From Strigamia acuminata (taxonomy: Eukaryota > Arthropoda > Chilopoda > Geophilomorpha > Linotaeniidae), in contig OX442318.1 in NCBI GenBank assembly GCA_949358305.1, forward strand, positions 4,078,501 to 4,142,500: a stretch of DNA of 64,000 nucleotides, given 5' to 3'. This document shows positions 23,701-34,139 of the stretch, in pieces; position 1 is the first letter of the stretch, and the number at the start of each line of letters is the position of its first letter. The notes below the pieces were generated by a model. That model worked only from the letters and a program-made list of their open reading frames with translations. It was not told where the DNA came from and ran no database searches. The position numbers and the translations under genes were made by a program.

Positions 23701-25607
23701 AGCGTTAAATGTGTGCCAAGACAAAAAAGCAGAAGTAATTAAATACCATTCAGAAGTTATGCATGTTTTGCATTGCATTGTGTGACTGGTATGGTTTTTT
23801 CCATAGCTGCCTGGGGACTGGTTCCCATGGTGTGGGACGCATACTCACGTATATAAGACAAGAGACTACAGGTTATTGGGTTGTTGGCCTTCAATCCGTT
23901 GTCTAGGGGTTCTCGATCCCCGTCTACCCGCGTGCTGGCAGTGCCATGAAGGCACGCAACACCTGCAACCGACCCATCATACACAGAGAGTAATCCCCAT
24001 GGATGATGTGGCCGGTTAAACATAACATTCTGCCGTACTCACCTATACGGCCCATGCAACTGCTCATGGAGCCTGAAGTGGACCTATCGTCACACTACTG
24101 AGTGTCCCAGCGGTGTATGGGGATGAGAGCAGAGTCAGCACTGGGCACGACTGCCTTTGCTGGTTTCAGGACCTTACTTCAACAACTCTGTCTCGGTTCA
24201 GACCCAGCTCTCTTCTCTCTCACTCCCAACACCCCTCAGCTCCCTCCTTCTCTCACTGGGTCGTACAACTCCGCGAGGAGGGATGACCTTAGGGCCTTTG
24301 GGCGGCGTGTGGCAGTGACGCTGGTTACTCGTGGGTAGCCAAGTGGTCACAATTGGTTAAAGGTTGCTCTACACGCTGTATGCTAGTGTTTATTTAAAAG
24401 TTAGCATCCGTTTATGGTTAAATGCTAATGGATAATCGGTAAACTCATAACCAGAACTTCTGCCTGCTTAATTACCGTACAGCAATAAAGTAAAAAAAAC
24501 TTTGGGATATACTATTGTTAGCGATTGTCCTGTCATCAATTCTGGTGCTTTTATCACAGAACAAAGTTTTTTATAAATTTCAGAGCCACGTAATGTCAGT
24601 CCAGCTACAATTGAAAGTTAAAATCAAATTATATCAAAATTAACAAAAAATTAAATCATTTGTAGACTCACATTTCATTCGGGTGCAAGTGCCCCGTGGA
24701 TGTATTTCTTTTATTAAAGACGCAGCCAACGGTGATAATCTCTCCAATTACAAAACCAGAAAAGCCCAGGGTGCTGAAAAGTGTAAAGACGGCCCTGTGC
24801 AAAACTGTCATCTAAACGGATGACAAGGATTATTCGAGTAGTGAATAATCCCTCGCAGAAGGTTGTTTAATTCGAGTGAACTCAAACTATTTTTATTGCG
24901 CATGCGCGCATCACTTCCGGCACTTCACCATTGGTTGAAAACCGAAAGTGATCATGAATTATTTTTTGCATGTAAACACAACAATTTGATCTCGAATTAT
25001 TCACACTCGAAACATTCGGTGCATGTAAAGATAGTATATGTGTAGACAATTTGAGGATATTTTTATGCTAGACTTCTGTTACATCTTTTAATTAGAAACT
25101 TACCTTGAGTTGATGCCTGTCATCGAGCGTGAATACCTTTTGAACAATACTGAAACTGTAGTTTAAATTCCACAATCTAGTAAGATCAACCTCGTCCTTT
25201 TTTATAAGTTTATCCAGTGGGTTTAGAGAATCTGCCTGTGTTAGTTCCATTTCAGGTAACTGATAGCAATCCCATGCATACTTATTTAGTGCCACGCAGA
25301 ATTGGAAATCAGGAAAGTCAAACGATTCAATCTTTTCTTCAGTGACATCAACAGTTGTCGGGGTTGTCAGATAATAAGAAATGCGGTCGTACATTTGGAA
25401 AGAATAGATGAGAATGCAGCCCACAACTAGAAGTCCCCAAAACACACGGAACGTTGGAGAGTTTTGTCTATTAATCATCGGTTTAAATTCTTGCGGAATG
25501 TTGTTTTCTATGTCTACTGCTGTGAAGCAATCCTTCACCGTACGACGAAGTCTCCGATGAAGATTGCGATAAAGTCTATTTTGAGTTCGGTGCTTAATTT
25601 TCATCAT
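20776..25607 (-). CDS. DEG/ENaC two-unit channel gene, copy E
   Basis: Reference copy. Exons: 25104-25608, 24672-24741, 24513-24604, 23412-23498, 23041-23144, 22135-22948, 21993-22077, 21847-21929, 21693-21791, 21216-21325 and 20776-21148; the sum is 807 codons (806 residues). Unit 1: TM1 about 55-80, FPDFQFC after it, cysteine-rich PC..YIECGKKC, CGCTRSC near 328-334, TM2 with LADFGGNLGLWLGLS, selectivity-filter GLS at 391-393. Cytoplasmic basic linker about 402-446. Unit 2: TM1 about 447-466, FPNIIIC after it, NYYNCKNRC, CMCIRPC, TM2 with filter GLS at 785-787. Intron phases 0,1,0,0,2 repeat in both units. One DEG/ENaC subunit normally has 500-700 residues and two membrane segments; here four segments share one chain and each ectodomain is short. 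No HG motif is seen before either TM1. Oddities: GC donor (ACA|gcaagt) after exon 6; weak acceptor ggag before exon 2. Start chosen at 25607 (ATGATG), just after the acceptor ctttgcag. Probable plasma-membrane cation channel; ligand unknown. Confidence 0.9.
21353..21521. mobile_element. Pogo/Tigger-type MITE in gene E intron 9
   Basis: Inverted ends CAGTCGAGGCTCGTTATAATGA / CGTTATAACGAGGATCAACTG. Related copies: 57358-57450 in gene A (internally deleted), 33432-33594, 41278-41444, and a 5' fragment near 8998 in gene F. Fits the CAGT-cgAacct-cgTTATAACGA ends typical of pogo-like elements. Confidence 0.7.
23779..24352 (+). repeat. SINE-like repeat in gene E intron 3
   Basis: Fullest intronic copy of the 533-1030 family, including the CT-rich middle and the TGGTCAC-like right end. 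Present in G, F and E at the same position, absent from A. Confidence 0.55.
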
Positions 25608-25788
25608 ACTGCAAAGAAATAACCTTGAGTTACCAAAGACTTTGTATATCACCATTGTGGCAAAATTGTCTTGACTGAAACATTCAAATAAGGGCCGCCG
25701 TGTGAGGATGTGCAGGTCGTGCCAGATGCCAGATCAGGAGTCACACCTTCATTAATCATGGGGTGCCGAAATACAACCCTTGTGAGCA

Positions 25789-26789
25789 GAGTCGTTTTAA
25801 CAGTTTTCAGTGCCCTGGGCTCAAAAAAAATTAATCAATTAAAAAAAATTATTTTTACATTTACAATTTTACAGGCCCGTTCATAGGATAAACTTGTAGT
25901 GCACTCGTGTTCTTTGGGCATGTTGGCGCCCCACTCCCACCCCCCTCCAAAAGAAGTACCAATAAGCATTTTTGTGGAAAATACATTCAAAACAAAAAAT
26001 GTATTTTTGGATCTAAAAATGCATCTTTAGGGAAAAAATGCCACCGGGGTGGCGCCCGTGTGTTTTACGCACTATCATCAATGTATAGAAACGGGCCTAC
26101 AAGTTCAGCTTATATTTGAACACTCATGAAGACTCTTTGCCTGGCACCCTGTGAAAATCGGATGATTTTACGTGTAAATTACCGTTTTTAATTGATTTGT
26201 ATTGTTGATTTATATTTCCAATTTTACTTGTGAATTTTGATATTGAATTTATGATTTTATTTGATTTGTGTATGTTATATTTTCATATTACAAAGTGTTT
26301 TATTTCTACTTAACTGTTTATCATTTTATTACAATATGTTTTCAATTTCCATTTAAAAAGGTTTACGGTAACTTGTTCTGTTATCAACCGGAATGATAGT
26401 TGCTAATCTGTTAAAGAATGTTATAATCTTCTAAATTGTGACACGCTCGTCATTGGTCCTTCGAGCGCGTCATTTGCATTTCGCCATCTTGTAAATGCTT
26501 GTGATTGGTTCTCCGAACTTGTCATTTGCATCACCTTTTATCATTTGAATTGAATAAACTTTAGTGTACTTTTTAACCTAAAACTGTGTGGTCGTGCTTT
26601 CTCAAAACTCCAACGCCATTTTGAATCTCAACACAACATTCAACTTGATCAACATTTGTATCCAGAGAACTTTAGGATTTGTTTGGTAAATTTGAAATAA
26701 CTTTTATTTTACTTCAAGTTTAACACACCCTTCTCTGCCCGGCGCTCCTGGGCAGCAGCCCAGTTAGCCCGATGGTAAAGGTGGGCCTG
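25789..26789. mobile_element. 1-kb composite insertion upstream of gene E, with long target duplication
   Basis: The flanks carry a 10-bp direct repeat cttgtgagca (25779-25788 and 26790-26799); the related block upstream of gene G has a single copy (around 3098), so this is an insertion into the E copy. Inside are a MITE-like segment with ends AGGCCCGTT...AACGGGCCT (25873-26098), an LTR-like segment with CCAAT boxes and ttgaataaac (about 26385-26640), and near the right end a tRNA-like box A (TTAGCCCGATGGTAAAGG, 26764-26781). Origin mixed; no coding region. Confidence 0.6.
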
Positions 26790-28304
26790 CTTGTGAGCAC
26801 CGAAATACAACTTGCACAAAGGCGCCTCACCCACATAAAAGGCCTGATTCTAACAATGCAATTGGAACAATCACACGTGGTTATATGTTGTAGGAAATTG
26901 TTTGTTAAACTTTACATTTAGACTGGTTTAAAAGTGTTAATAAGTTGAAATTAATTTAAGAATGTGCCTACTGTAAATACAGTATGTAGCCGGTCTTGTC
27001 CTTACATAGCTTCAAAATCATTGTAAACTATAAACTTGGTTTCCATTACCGAAAATAGATTTGTACGGAGTAATTTATTTTCAGGTGAGTGATGAAGCAT
27101 GTCAAGGGACTCGGGAAGGTAAAGATGGAGAGTTGTATGTGTAATAAGTTTCTTACCTGACAACTGGTGTTTGTTGCCACAAAAGTAATGAAGTTGTTTG
27201 TGCTTTATTGACCTTCCACTTTGGTGTGTTTGAACTCCATTGGCTAATACTGACCATTCATCATTTTGTATGATGCTGACCGCCAGCAGCTGCACCTGTA
27301 TTTTTCCGTATTCACTTATGCTAATTCGTGTATCCAAGATGTCCGCATACTTATGTCGTGCTTGACCAGAACTTTCAGAAAACGTACAAACATAGCACAC
27401 GCTTTTTGTAAGAATTCAATAGACCTGTGTTGGCCCTTGCTCTTACAGTGTAGAAATGTAAATTTATATTTAAATAACTCATAAACAAGACTGGTAATTG
27501 GCTTTTCATGTTTTCAATTAATGGAACATGAACAAGTTTTCAATTTTGGCGATTATTTGGAAAGTATAAAATTTTTTTATTTCTTTTTTTATTGCAGCTT
27601 ACTTTATACACGAGCACTCTGAAATTATTAGTGGTAATGGTCCAAATTACATTTTTATTAAGTTCCGTGTAGATCAAATATAAAATATCACTTTTTTTTA
27701 AATTGAAACACGAAATGACTATGAAATGGTGTATTTTCAGCAAAGTATCTTGCATTTTAATTGCTAGTTAATTAATACTGCACGCACATTTTTTATTGAT
27801 ACGAATTTTCCCGCTAAAAGAAGCCATCTAGCGGCGAATTCTGTAAACACTATGTATTTCCTGAGCCAAGTATCATCATATCTATGGTATCATGGCGGCC
27901 GTGATATGCTACGAGTGATGGACTGTGATAGTAAACGACGAACTTCAAACGATTCACGAAACATCATCGACTTCCCATGATTTATTGGATAAAAGGACGA
28001 TCATCGTGGAAATACAGCACCTATTCAGTCAGGTATTTCTTTGTATTTTGAGTTATTTTAGTTTTTATTTGGAGTACGGTACCGCGCATGGTTGATTTCT
28101 TTGTAAAAGCGAGATTGACATATTATTTGATGTATTCCTCGGTGAATTACACACAAAAATGAACCAAATCTGACATTCTCGTTTGTTTGTTAAGCAACGA
28201 ATGCGTGTGTCATTACAGCGGAATGGACACACACACATGATTTTATTACGGCCGAGGCTGTTTCCACCGAATTTGGTGGGTGTGGAAACAGAATCATGGG
28301 CTGT
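26790..28304 (-). promoter_or_regulatory. Candidate non-coding first exon of gene E and conserved upstream block
   Basis: A minus-strand donor TGTCAG|gtaagaaactt ends a possible 5'UTR exon at 27157 (the intron would run to 25609). Further up, 27780-28040 (cccgctaaaagaagccatctagcgg and the ATGGCGGCCGTGATATGC segment) recurs at 40425-40490, 50090-50135 and 56335-56470 near other array members, in places with high identity. This suggests a shared regulatory or untranslated segment. A 132-codon frame at 27400-27002 runs across the donor and is not believed. Confidence 0.35.
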
Positions 28305-31300
28305 TGTTGTTTATTGAATGTTGTATTCCTGTCCGCCAGGTGTCTTTGTCACCTGTGCACCTGTCACTGACACTGACCAATCAGTGACCCGAATTGTATT
28401 TGGTGCTCCACGCACTTTTTAACATCTGTTTAAGATTAAAACCATCACTGTTAATATTTTCACCTAACAACCACGCGTCTCCATTTTTATGCCTCCAACA
28501 TATTAGAACAAAAACTACAGGTTATGGGCCCAGCACGCTTCCACTGCGCTTAAAAATCATCAAGTTTTGTACCGGAACATTCGAGGAAGTTAAAAACGAA
28601 TTTAACACGAACATTCCACAAGAAACAGAACTAAGAAACGATGGCGAACGGCGGCGGAAATTCAGCTCGAATCGAGGCGTTGGGAAAGGAAAACTTCGAC
28701 ACATGGAAGATCCAGATGGAAGCAATTTTGGATCAACGGGACCTACTCGTGCACGCGGAAGGTACGTCGAAACGACCAGAGACCATTGAAGGCAACGCGA
28801 AACGTATGAAGGAGATCGAGACGTGGGAGAAAAGTGATCGAACAGCCAAAAATGACATTTTGCTAAATATAAAGCAATCTGAACTTCGAATGGCCAAAAA
28901 TTGCAGCACCGCAAATGAATTGTGGAGGAAGTTGCATAGTGTGTACCAATCGAAAGGACCGGCAAGAAAAATCACGTTGTTAAAACGACTCGCGACACAC
29001 AAGATGGCGGACGGAGAAAACGTGGAGAGTCACCTAAAAGAATTCTTCGAACTAGTAGACAAATTGCTAGACATGGATTTTAAAATGCCCGAAGATTTCA
29101 CAACGATTCTACTGCTACTGAGTTTGCCAAATTCCTACGACAACTTTCGATGCGCAATAGAATCCCAAGATAAATTGCCATCGCTGGAAGTTTTGGAGGG
29201 AAAGATCAAAGACGAGTCGATCGCCCGCGGAAAAGGGAAAGAAGACGTATCGGACGCCATGATGGCCAGAAAAACGTTCCAAAAACGTAAGCAACCAAAG
29301 AAATACGGCGACGAAAATTCGAATTCGACCGAGAAACCAGCTTTTAAATACAAGTGCCACGGTTGCGGAAAAATTGGCCACAAAATCGCCGATTGTCGAA
29401 GTAAAAGCAAGAAGGAAAGCGCATCAAGAGCCGAGAAGTCCAGGTACGAATTATTTTTCTGCGAGCAAATCGAGACAGCACTGATAAGCGAGACGTCACG
29501 ACCGAAAAATTGGTGTTTGGACAGCGGCGCCAGCTCCCACATGTGCTCGAACGATTCAACATTTTCGACGATCGAACTCCTGAAAAACCAGAAGCTGAAT
29601 TTGGCCAGCAAGGCGAGCACGAATATCGACGGAAAAGGAACCGCGAAAATCATCGTCAAGACTGGGGACGGAAATATGAAGTTGGATTTGGCAGAGACTC
29701 TTTTGGTACGAGATTTGAGAACGAATTTGATGTCAGTCGGGAAGATCACAGAACGGGGACACAAGGTGATTTTCGATGATAAATCAGCAGAGGTGATAAA
29801 TCCGAAGGGAGAAATCGTATTCACCGCCGAAAAAAGGAACGGATTGTACTACATCGTCGACGTGACCGAGGGTGCTGCGACTGCAGCGGAAATCGAAGTC
29901 GGAACCGGATCAAAACCTGCAAAACCCGCAAGTACGAAAATACAAGAATGGCACAAAAGACTTGGGCACCTGAACGAGTCAAGTCTGAAAATACTAAACG
30001 AAAAGGCAAACGGAATTGACTTTGAAAAGGACGCAAAGCTGCCGACTTGTGAGACATGCATCGAGGGGAAGCACGCAAGTAAAAAGTTTCCCATTTCCGT
30101 GTCAAAAAGTGAAAAACTATTGGAGTTGGTGCACTCGGACGTATGCGGACCAATGCCAACGAAGTCCATGAATGGATCGAGGTTTTTCGTGACGTTTACC
30201 GACGATAAATCGAGATGGTGCAAGGTGTACTTTTTGAAACATAAAAGTGAAGTTTTCGAGGCATTCAAGTCGTTTAAAACTTTTTGCGAGAAGGAAACTG
30301 GATGCGCGCTCAAGGTTTTACGATCGGACAACGGGAAAGAATATGTAAATAAGAGATTCGACGCATATTTACAAGAAAACGGCATAAAGCGCCAAACCAG
30401 CGTCGAACGAACCCCGGAACAAAATGGCGTCTCGGAAAGAATGAATAGAACTTTGATCGAGATGGCACGATGCATGTTACTGCAAGCAAAATTGCCTAAC
30501 TCATATTGGGCGGAAGCAATCAACACTGCATGCCACATCCGAAATAAATGCCCGACTAGAAGTTTGGAAAATGAAATCCCGCATCAAGTCTGGACCGGAA
30601 GAAAACCGAATGTCGACTATTTTCGAGTTTTTGGAAGCAGAGTCTTCGCGTTGGACAAGAAACCGAACAAGGGGAAGTTCGAACCGAAGTCAAAAGAATG
30701 TATTCTCATCGGATATTGGGACGGATCGAAGGCGTATCGCTTGTGGTCAAAAAGCGAAAACAAAATTATAAAAAGTCGCGATGTGAAATTTGTCGAAAAA
30801 TCGGAAAATGAAACGAATGAAGAATGTGAAGAAAACGATAATAACAATAATTTTAATGACATTCTCACCGATTGCAGAACAGATCAAATCGAGAATGGAA
30901 CCGAAATTTCCGAGGACGAAGTCGAGAGCGCAGGCGAGAACGAGCCCGACAATGAGGACGAGAGAGAGACGCAACACGAAGAAGCCGAACCTCGTCAGAA
31001 TGAAAACGCGCAAATAATTCCACGACGATCCTCGAGAACGCCAAAACCTTACCCAAATCGAAATGGGGACCCACCCAGAAAGAAATACACCAGAAAGAAT
31101 CCGACAACAACTAATGAAGTTTTGGACGAAATTGCACAGATAGCGATTCTCGACGATCCAACGACAGCGGCCGAAGCTTTGAATGGAAACGACCCACAAG
31201 AATGGATGAAAGCGATGAAGGAAGAGTACGACGCTTTGATCGAAAACGAAACGTGGGAGGAGTGCGACCGACCAAAAAATAGAAACGTAATCGGATGTAG

Positions 31301-33078
31301 ATGGGTCCTCCGCACGAAATTTGAAGCAGACGGGTCAATCGAACGCAGAAAGGCCAGACTGGTCGCCAAGGGATACGCACAGCAGCCAGGCATTGATTAT
31401 TTTGAAACCTACGCGCCCGTCGCACGACCGGGATCAATTCGAATGATGATGGCAATCGCAGCCGAGTTGGGATTGACCGTACACCAAATGGACGCGATAA
31501 CGGCATATTTGAACGGCGAAATCGAAGAGGAAATTTTTATGGAATTCCCCGAATATTTGGAATTTATTGCTGGAATAAAAATCAAGAAAGGAAAAGTCTG
31601 CCGGATGAAAAAGGCGTTATACGGATTGAAGCAGTCGGGTCGCCAGTGGTACAAAAAACTGGACGAGAAGTTGCAAAAGCACGGACTGAAGCCAACAAAC
31701 GCAGACCCATGCGTGTATTACCAAACGAATGGAGAAGTCATCACGCTCGTCGCAATCTACGTGGATGATTTTATCATCGCAACGAACTGCAAAAGAAACC
31801 TGGAGAAAATAAAATCGAACCTGAAGAGCGAGTTCAAAATGAAGGATTTAGGACAAATTCACTACTGTTTGGGAATCGAGTTTAAACAGGACGAAAAGAC
31901 GAAATCAATCACGATGGCGCAAAAAAAATACGTTAAGGACATACTGAATCGTTTCGGAATGCAAGACTGCTCGAAAAACACAACTCCACTCGACGCAAAT
32001 CAGAAATTGCAGAAAAACAAAAAAAGGGAGGATGGGACCGACGAAGAGCTACTGGATCCAGAGAAGTTCCCGTACCAAAGTTTAATCGGATCACTAATGT
32101 ACCTCGCCGTTTGCACTCGACCCGATATTTCCTACACCGTCAGCGCATTAAGTCAATATAATACGTGTTTCACCGGAACTCATTGGACAGCAGCAAAACG
32201 CGTCCTAAGATATTTGAAGCACTCATCGAATCTCGGGCTAAAATTCGAAAAGACCGGAAAAGACTTAGTCGGCTACACGGATGCAGATTGGGGAGCAAAC
32301 TTGGACGACCGTCGCTCGTACACCGGCTACTGCTTTAAACTCGCGAACGCGACAATATGCTGGGAAGCAAGAAAGCAGAAGACCGTCGCAACCTCGTCGA
32401 CCGAAGCAGAATATATGGCGTTGGCCGACGCGTCAAAAGAAGCAATCTACTTGCGAAACTTCCTAGACGAAATTAAATACATCAACAAGAAGAAAGAAAC
32501 GACCCTCATTTATAGCGATAATCAGGGGGCACACAAATTGGTGCGAAACCCAATTTTTCATTCCAGGACCAAGCACATCGACATTCGCCACCATTTCGTT
32601 CGAGAAACATGTGAGCGGGGAGATATCGACATAGAATTCCTGGAGAGTGAGAAGATGGTCGCCGATGTGTTGACCAAGGGGCTTTTTAAGCCAAAACACG
32701 AAGAATTGATCGCCCAATTTGGATTGAAGGAAATTGTTTAAGAAATATTGTTTTTAATATTTGAATTGTTTGTGAATGAATACTTTAATTTTTTAAATGT
32801 CTGAATTGTTTAAGAAAAATGTTTTGAATTTTAAAATGTAGGAATATTGCCATTCAGGGGAAGTGTTGTTTATTGAATGTTGTATTCCTGTCCGCCAGGT
32901 GTCTTTGTCACCTGTGCACCTGTCACTGACACTGACCAATCAGTGACCCGAATTGTATTTGGTGCTCCACGCACTTTTTAACATCTGTTTAAGATTAAAA
33001 CCATCACTGTTAATATTTTCACCTAACAACCACGCGTCTCCATTTTTATGCCTCCAACATATTAGAACAAAAACTACA
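28305..33078 (+). mobile_element. Copia LTR retrotransposon 2, apparently complete
   Basis: LTRs 28305-28519 and 32864-33078, 215 bp each, TGTTGTTT...AAACTACA, identical by reading. Target duplication gctgt (28300-28304 and 33079-33083). The primer-binding site starts immediately after the 5' LTR: ggttatgggcccagcacg and following bases (28520-28549) match the complement of the 5' half of initiator methionine tRNA ending at nucleotide 39, the half-tRNA priming known from Drosophila copia. Polypurine tract caggggaag at 32855-32863. One uninterrupted gag-pol frame. A young, possibly active element. It landed in a foldback-rich stretch (28261-28304 and 33084-33235). Confidence 0.95.
28641..32741 (+). 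CDS. Copia-2 gag-pol polyprotein
   Basis: 1366 codons, no internal stop. The ATG context is aacgATGGCG. Order: gag with zinc knuckle C239-x2-C242-x4-H247-x4-C252; protease DSGASS at 294-299; GAG-pre-integrase zinc site H438/H443/C470/C473; integrase triad D500, D563, E599 (DD35E); acidic linker about 720-790; reverse transcriptase with D951 and YVDD 1040-1043; RNase H with D1214, E1255 and D1293; C-terminal ADVLTKGL. All catalytic residues expected of Ty1/copia are present. A single frame for gag and pol is usual in this family. Products act in cytoplasmic virus-like particles and copy the element through initiator tRNA priming. Neighbouring host genes are on the other strand. Confidence 0.95.
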   Translation: MANGGGNSARIEALGKENFDTWKIQMEAILDQRDLLVHAEGTSKRPETIEGNAKRMKEIETWEKSDRTAKNDILLNIKQSELRMAKNCSTANELWRKLHSVYQSKGPARKITLLKRLATHKMADGENVESHLKEFFELVDKLLDMDFKMPEDFTTILLLLSLPNSYDNFRCAIESQDKLPSLEVLEGKIKDESIARGKGKEDVSDAMMARKTFQKRKQPKKYGDENSNSTEKPAFKYKCHGCGKIGHKIADCRSKSKKESASRAEKSRYELFFCEQIETALISETSRPKNWCLDSGASSHMCSNDSTFSTIELLKNQKLNLASKASTNIDGKGTAKIIVKTGDGNMKLDLAETLLVRDLRTNLMSVGKITERGHKVIFDDKSAEVINPKGEIVFTAEKRNGLYYIVDVTEGAATAAEIEVGTGSKPAKPASTKIQEWHKRLGHLNESSLKILNEKANGIDFEKDAKLPTCETCIEGKHASKKFPISVSKSEKLLELVHSDVCGPMPTKSMNGSRFFVTFTDDKSRWCKVYFLKHKSEVFEAFKSFKTFCEKETGCALKVLRSDNGKEYVNKRFDAYLQENGIKRQTSVERTPEQNGVSERMNRTLIEMARCMLLQAKLPNSYWAEAINTACHIRNKCPTRSLENEIPHQVWTGRKPNVDYFRVFGSRVFALDKKPNKGKFEPKSKECILIGYWDGSKAYRLWSKSENKIIKSRDVKFVEKSENETNEECEENDNNNNFNDILTDCRTDQIENGTEISEDEVESAGENEPDNEDERETQHEEAEPRQNENAQIIPRRSSRTPKPYPNRNGDPPRKKYTRKNPTTTNEVLDEIAQIAILDDPTTAAEALNGNDPQEWMKAMKEEYDALIENETWEECDRPKNRNVIGCRWVLRTKFEADGSIERRKARLVAKGYAQQPGIDYFETYAPVARPGSIRMMMAIAAELGLTVHQMDAITAYLNGEIEEEIFMEFPEYLEFIAGIKIKKGKVCRMKKALYGLKQSGRQWYKKLDEKLQKHGLKPTNADPCVYYQTNGEVITLVAIYVDDFIIATNCKRNLEKIKSNLKSEFKMKDLGQIHYCLGIEFKQDEKTKSITMAQKKYVKDILNRFGMQDCSKNTTPLDANQKLQKNKKREDGTDEELLDPEKFPYQSLIGSLMYLAVCTRPDISYTVSALSQYNTCFTGTHWTAAKRVLRYLKHSSNLGLKFEKTGKDLVGYTDADWGANLDDRRSYTGYCFKLANATICWEARKQKTVATSSTEAEYMALADASKEAIYLRNFLDEIKYINKKKETTLIYSDNQGAHKLVRNPIFHSRTKHIDIRHHFVRETCERGDIDIEFLESEKMVADVLTKGLFKPKHEELIAQFGLKEIV

Positions 33079-33083
33079 GCTGT

Positions 33084-33235
33084 TTTCACCGATTTCTTTT
33101 AAAATGATCGCAGAAATCAGTTAAAATAGACGCATGGGCTATTTACACCGATTTCTGCGATCATTTTGAAAGAAATCGGTGGAAATAGCTAGCCCATGCG
33201 TCTATTTTCAACGATATCGGTGGAAATAGCTTTTC
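33084..33235. repeat. Foldback repeat at the Copia-2 integration site
   Basis: AAAATAGACGCATGGGCTA is followed about 50 bases later by its reverse complement TAGCCCATGCGTCTATTTT, and gaaatcggtgg/ccaccgatttc pairs repeat inside. The arms can form a long hairpin. With 28261-28304 it probably made up one palindromic element before Copia-2 inserted. Confidence 0.6.
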
Positions 33236-33431
33236 TGCTTTAGGCTTATAATAAGAAAACAAGTGACATCGCAAACTATATTATTACTATTTACATACAG
33301 GAAAACTTTATTTTGTCGAAATTTGTAAAAAAATGTTCCGAATTAATTTTAAAACTACTCTTAAATTTATTTTTATTTTTATTTATTTTAAAATTTATTA
33401 TAATAACTATTAATTATGTGTTTTTCAAATA

Positions 33432-33594
33432 CAGTCGAAACTCTTTATAACGAATCGTGATATAACGAATTATCGATATAACGAATACCTCAAAATGGTT
33501 GGTTTGGTTGGCCGGCCATAAAACTCCACGAATTCTCGTTATAATGAATCGATTTTTCAGGTCCCTTGCGATTTGTTATAAAGAGTTTCGACTC
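33432..33594. mobile_element. Pogo-type MITE
   Basis: Ends CAGTCGAAACTCTTTATAACGAA / GTTATAAAGAGTTTCGACT next to TA. Very similar to 41278-41444, in the equivalent place downstream of gene C's duplicate unit. Confidence 0.7.
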
Positions 33595-33681
33595 TATATA
33601 TATTTTTTATATTTAAAAAACCTTTTCTTTATGCCTGACATCTGTCAGGGGACCCCATAAATTTGCGCCTGCCTGAATCGC

Positions 33682-33950
33682 CAAGAGTGAGACTGAAAGT
33701 GTTGCCAAAATCAAAAACCAATGAAACATTTAAACACCTGTAATTGAGGAGGGTGTTTTAGTGGATTTTAATAGCATATGCATGACGACACTACACAGGA
33801 AAATGGTTTTGTAGATTATGAATATCAAGAATTGTTACAATTTTTAAAACTATTTCACTTATTGAGAAGTAATGTTGCAGTATTAGACAAAAAATATATT
33901 CCAGTTAATACTGAAAGACCGAGAGTGAGACTGAAAGTGCTATTGGATAA
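33682..33950 (-). pseudogene. Relic of channel exon 11 between genes D and E
   Basis: Two fragments (33682-33722 and 33890-33946) match the antisense of the last exon of B/C/D-type genes (block gagagtgagactgaaag, gtattccagttaa). Too short and broken to code. It marks a lost array copy. Confidence 0.5.
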
Positions 33951-34139
33951 ATGAAAAGAGAGATTAAAACTAAATGCTAGTTGCTAGTGTTGCGAAATTT
34001 AATTATTGTGCCAAGTTTCTGTTCTCAATGTAGCAAAGCAAATTCAGAATTAAAAATTGAAAATTCATTTTTGCGTTATAAACAAGGCTTTAAGCTAAGT
34101 ACACATGACCTGATTCCGTGCACAGAATGGTCATTTTCT

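Noticed and set aside
27002-27400. 132-codon minus-strand frame upstream of gene E
   Set aside because: It runs across a conserved splice donor, has no known domain, and is not preserved in the matching block upstream of gene G.
28522-32717. Many open frames antisense or out of frame to Copia-2 pol
   Set aside because: Shadow frames of a long A-rich coding region; none has a recognisable domain.
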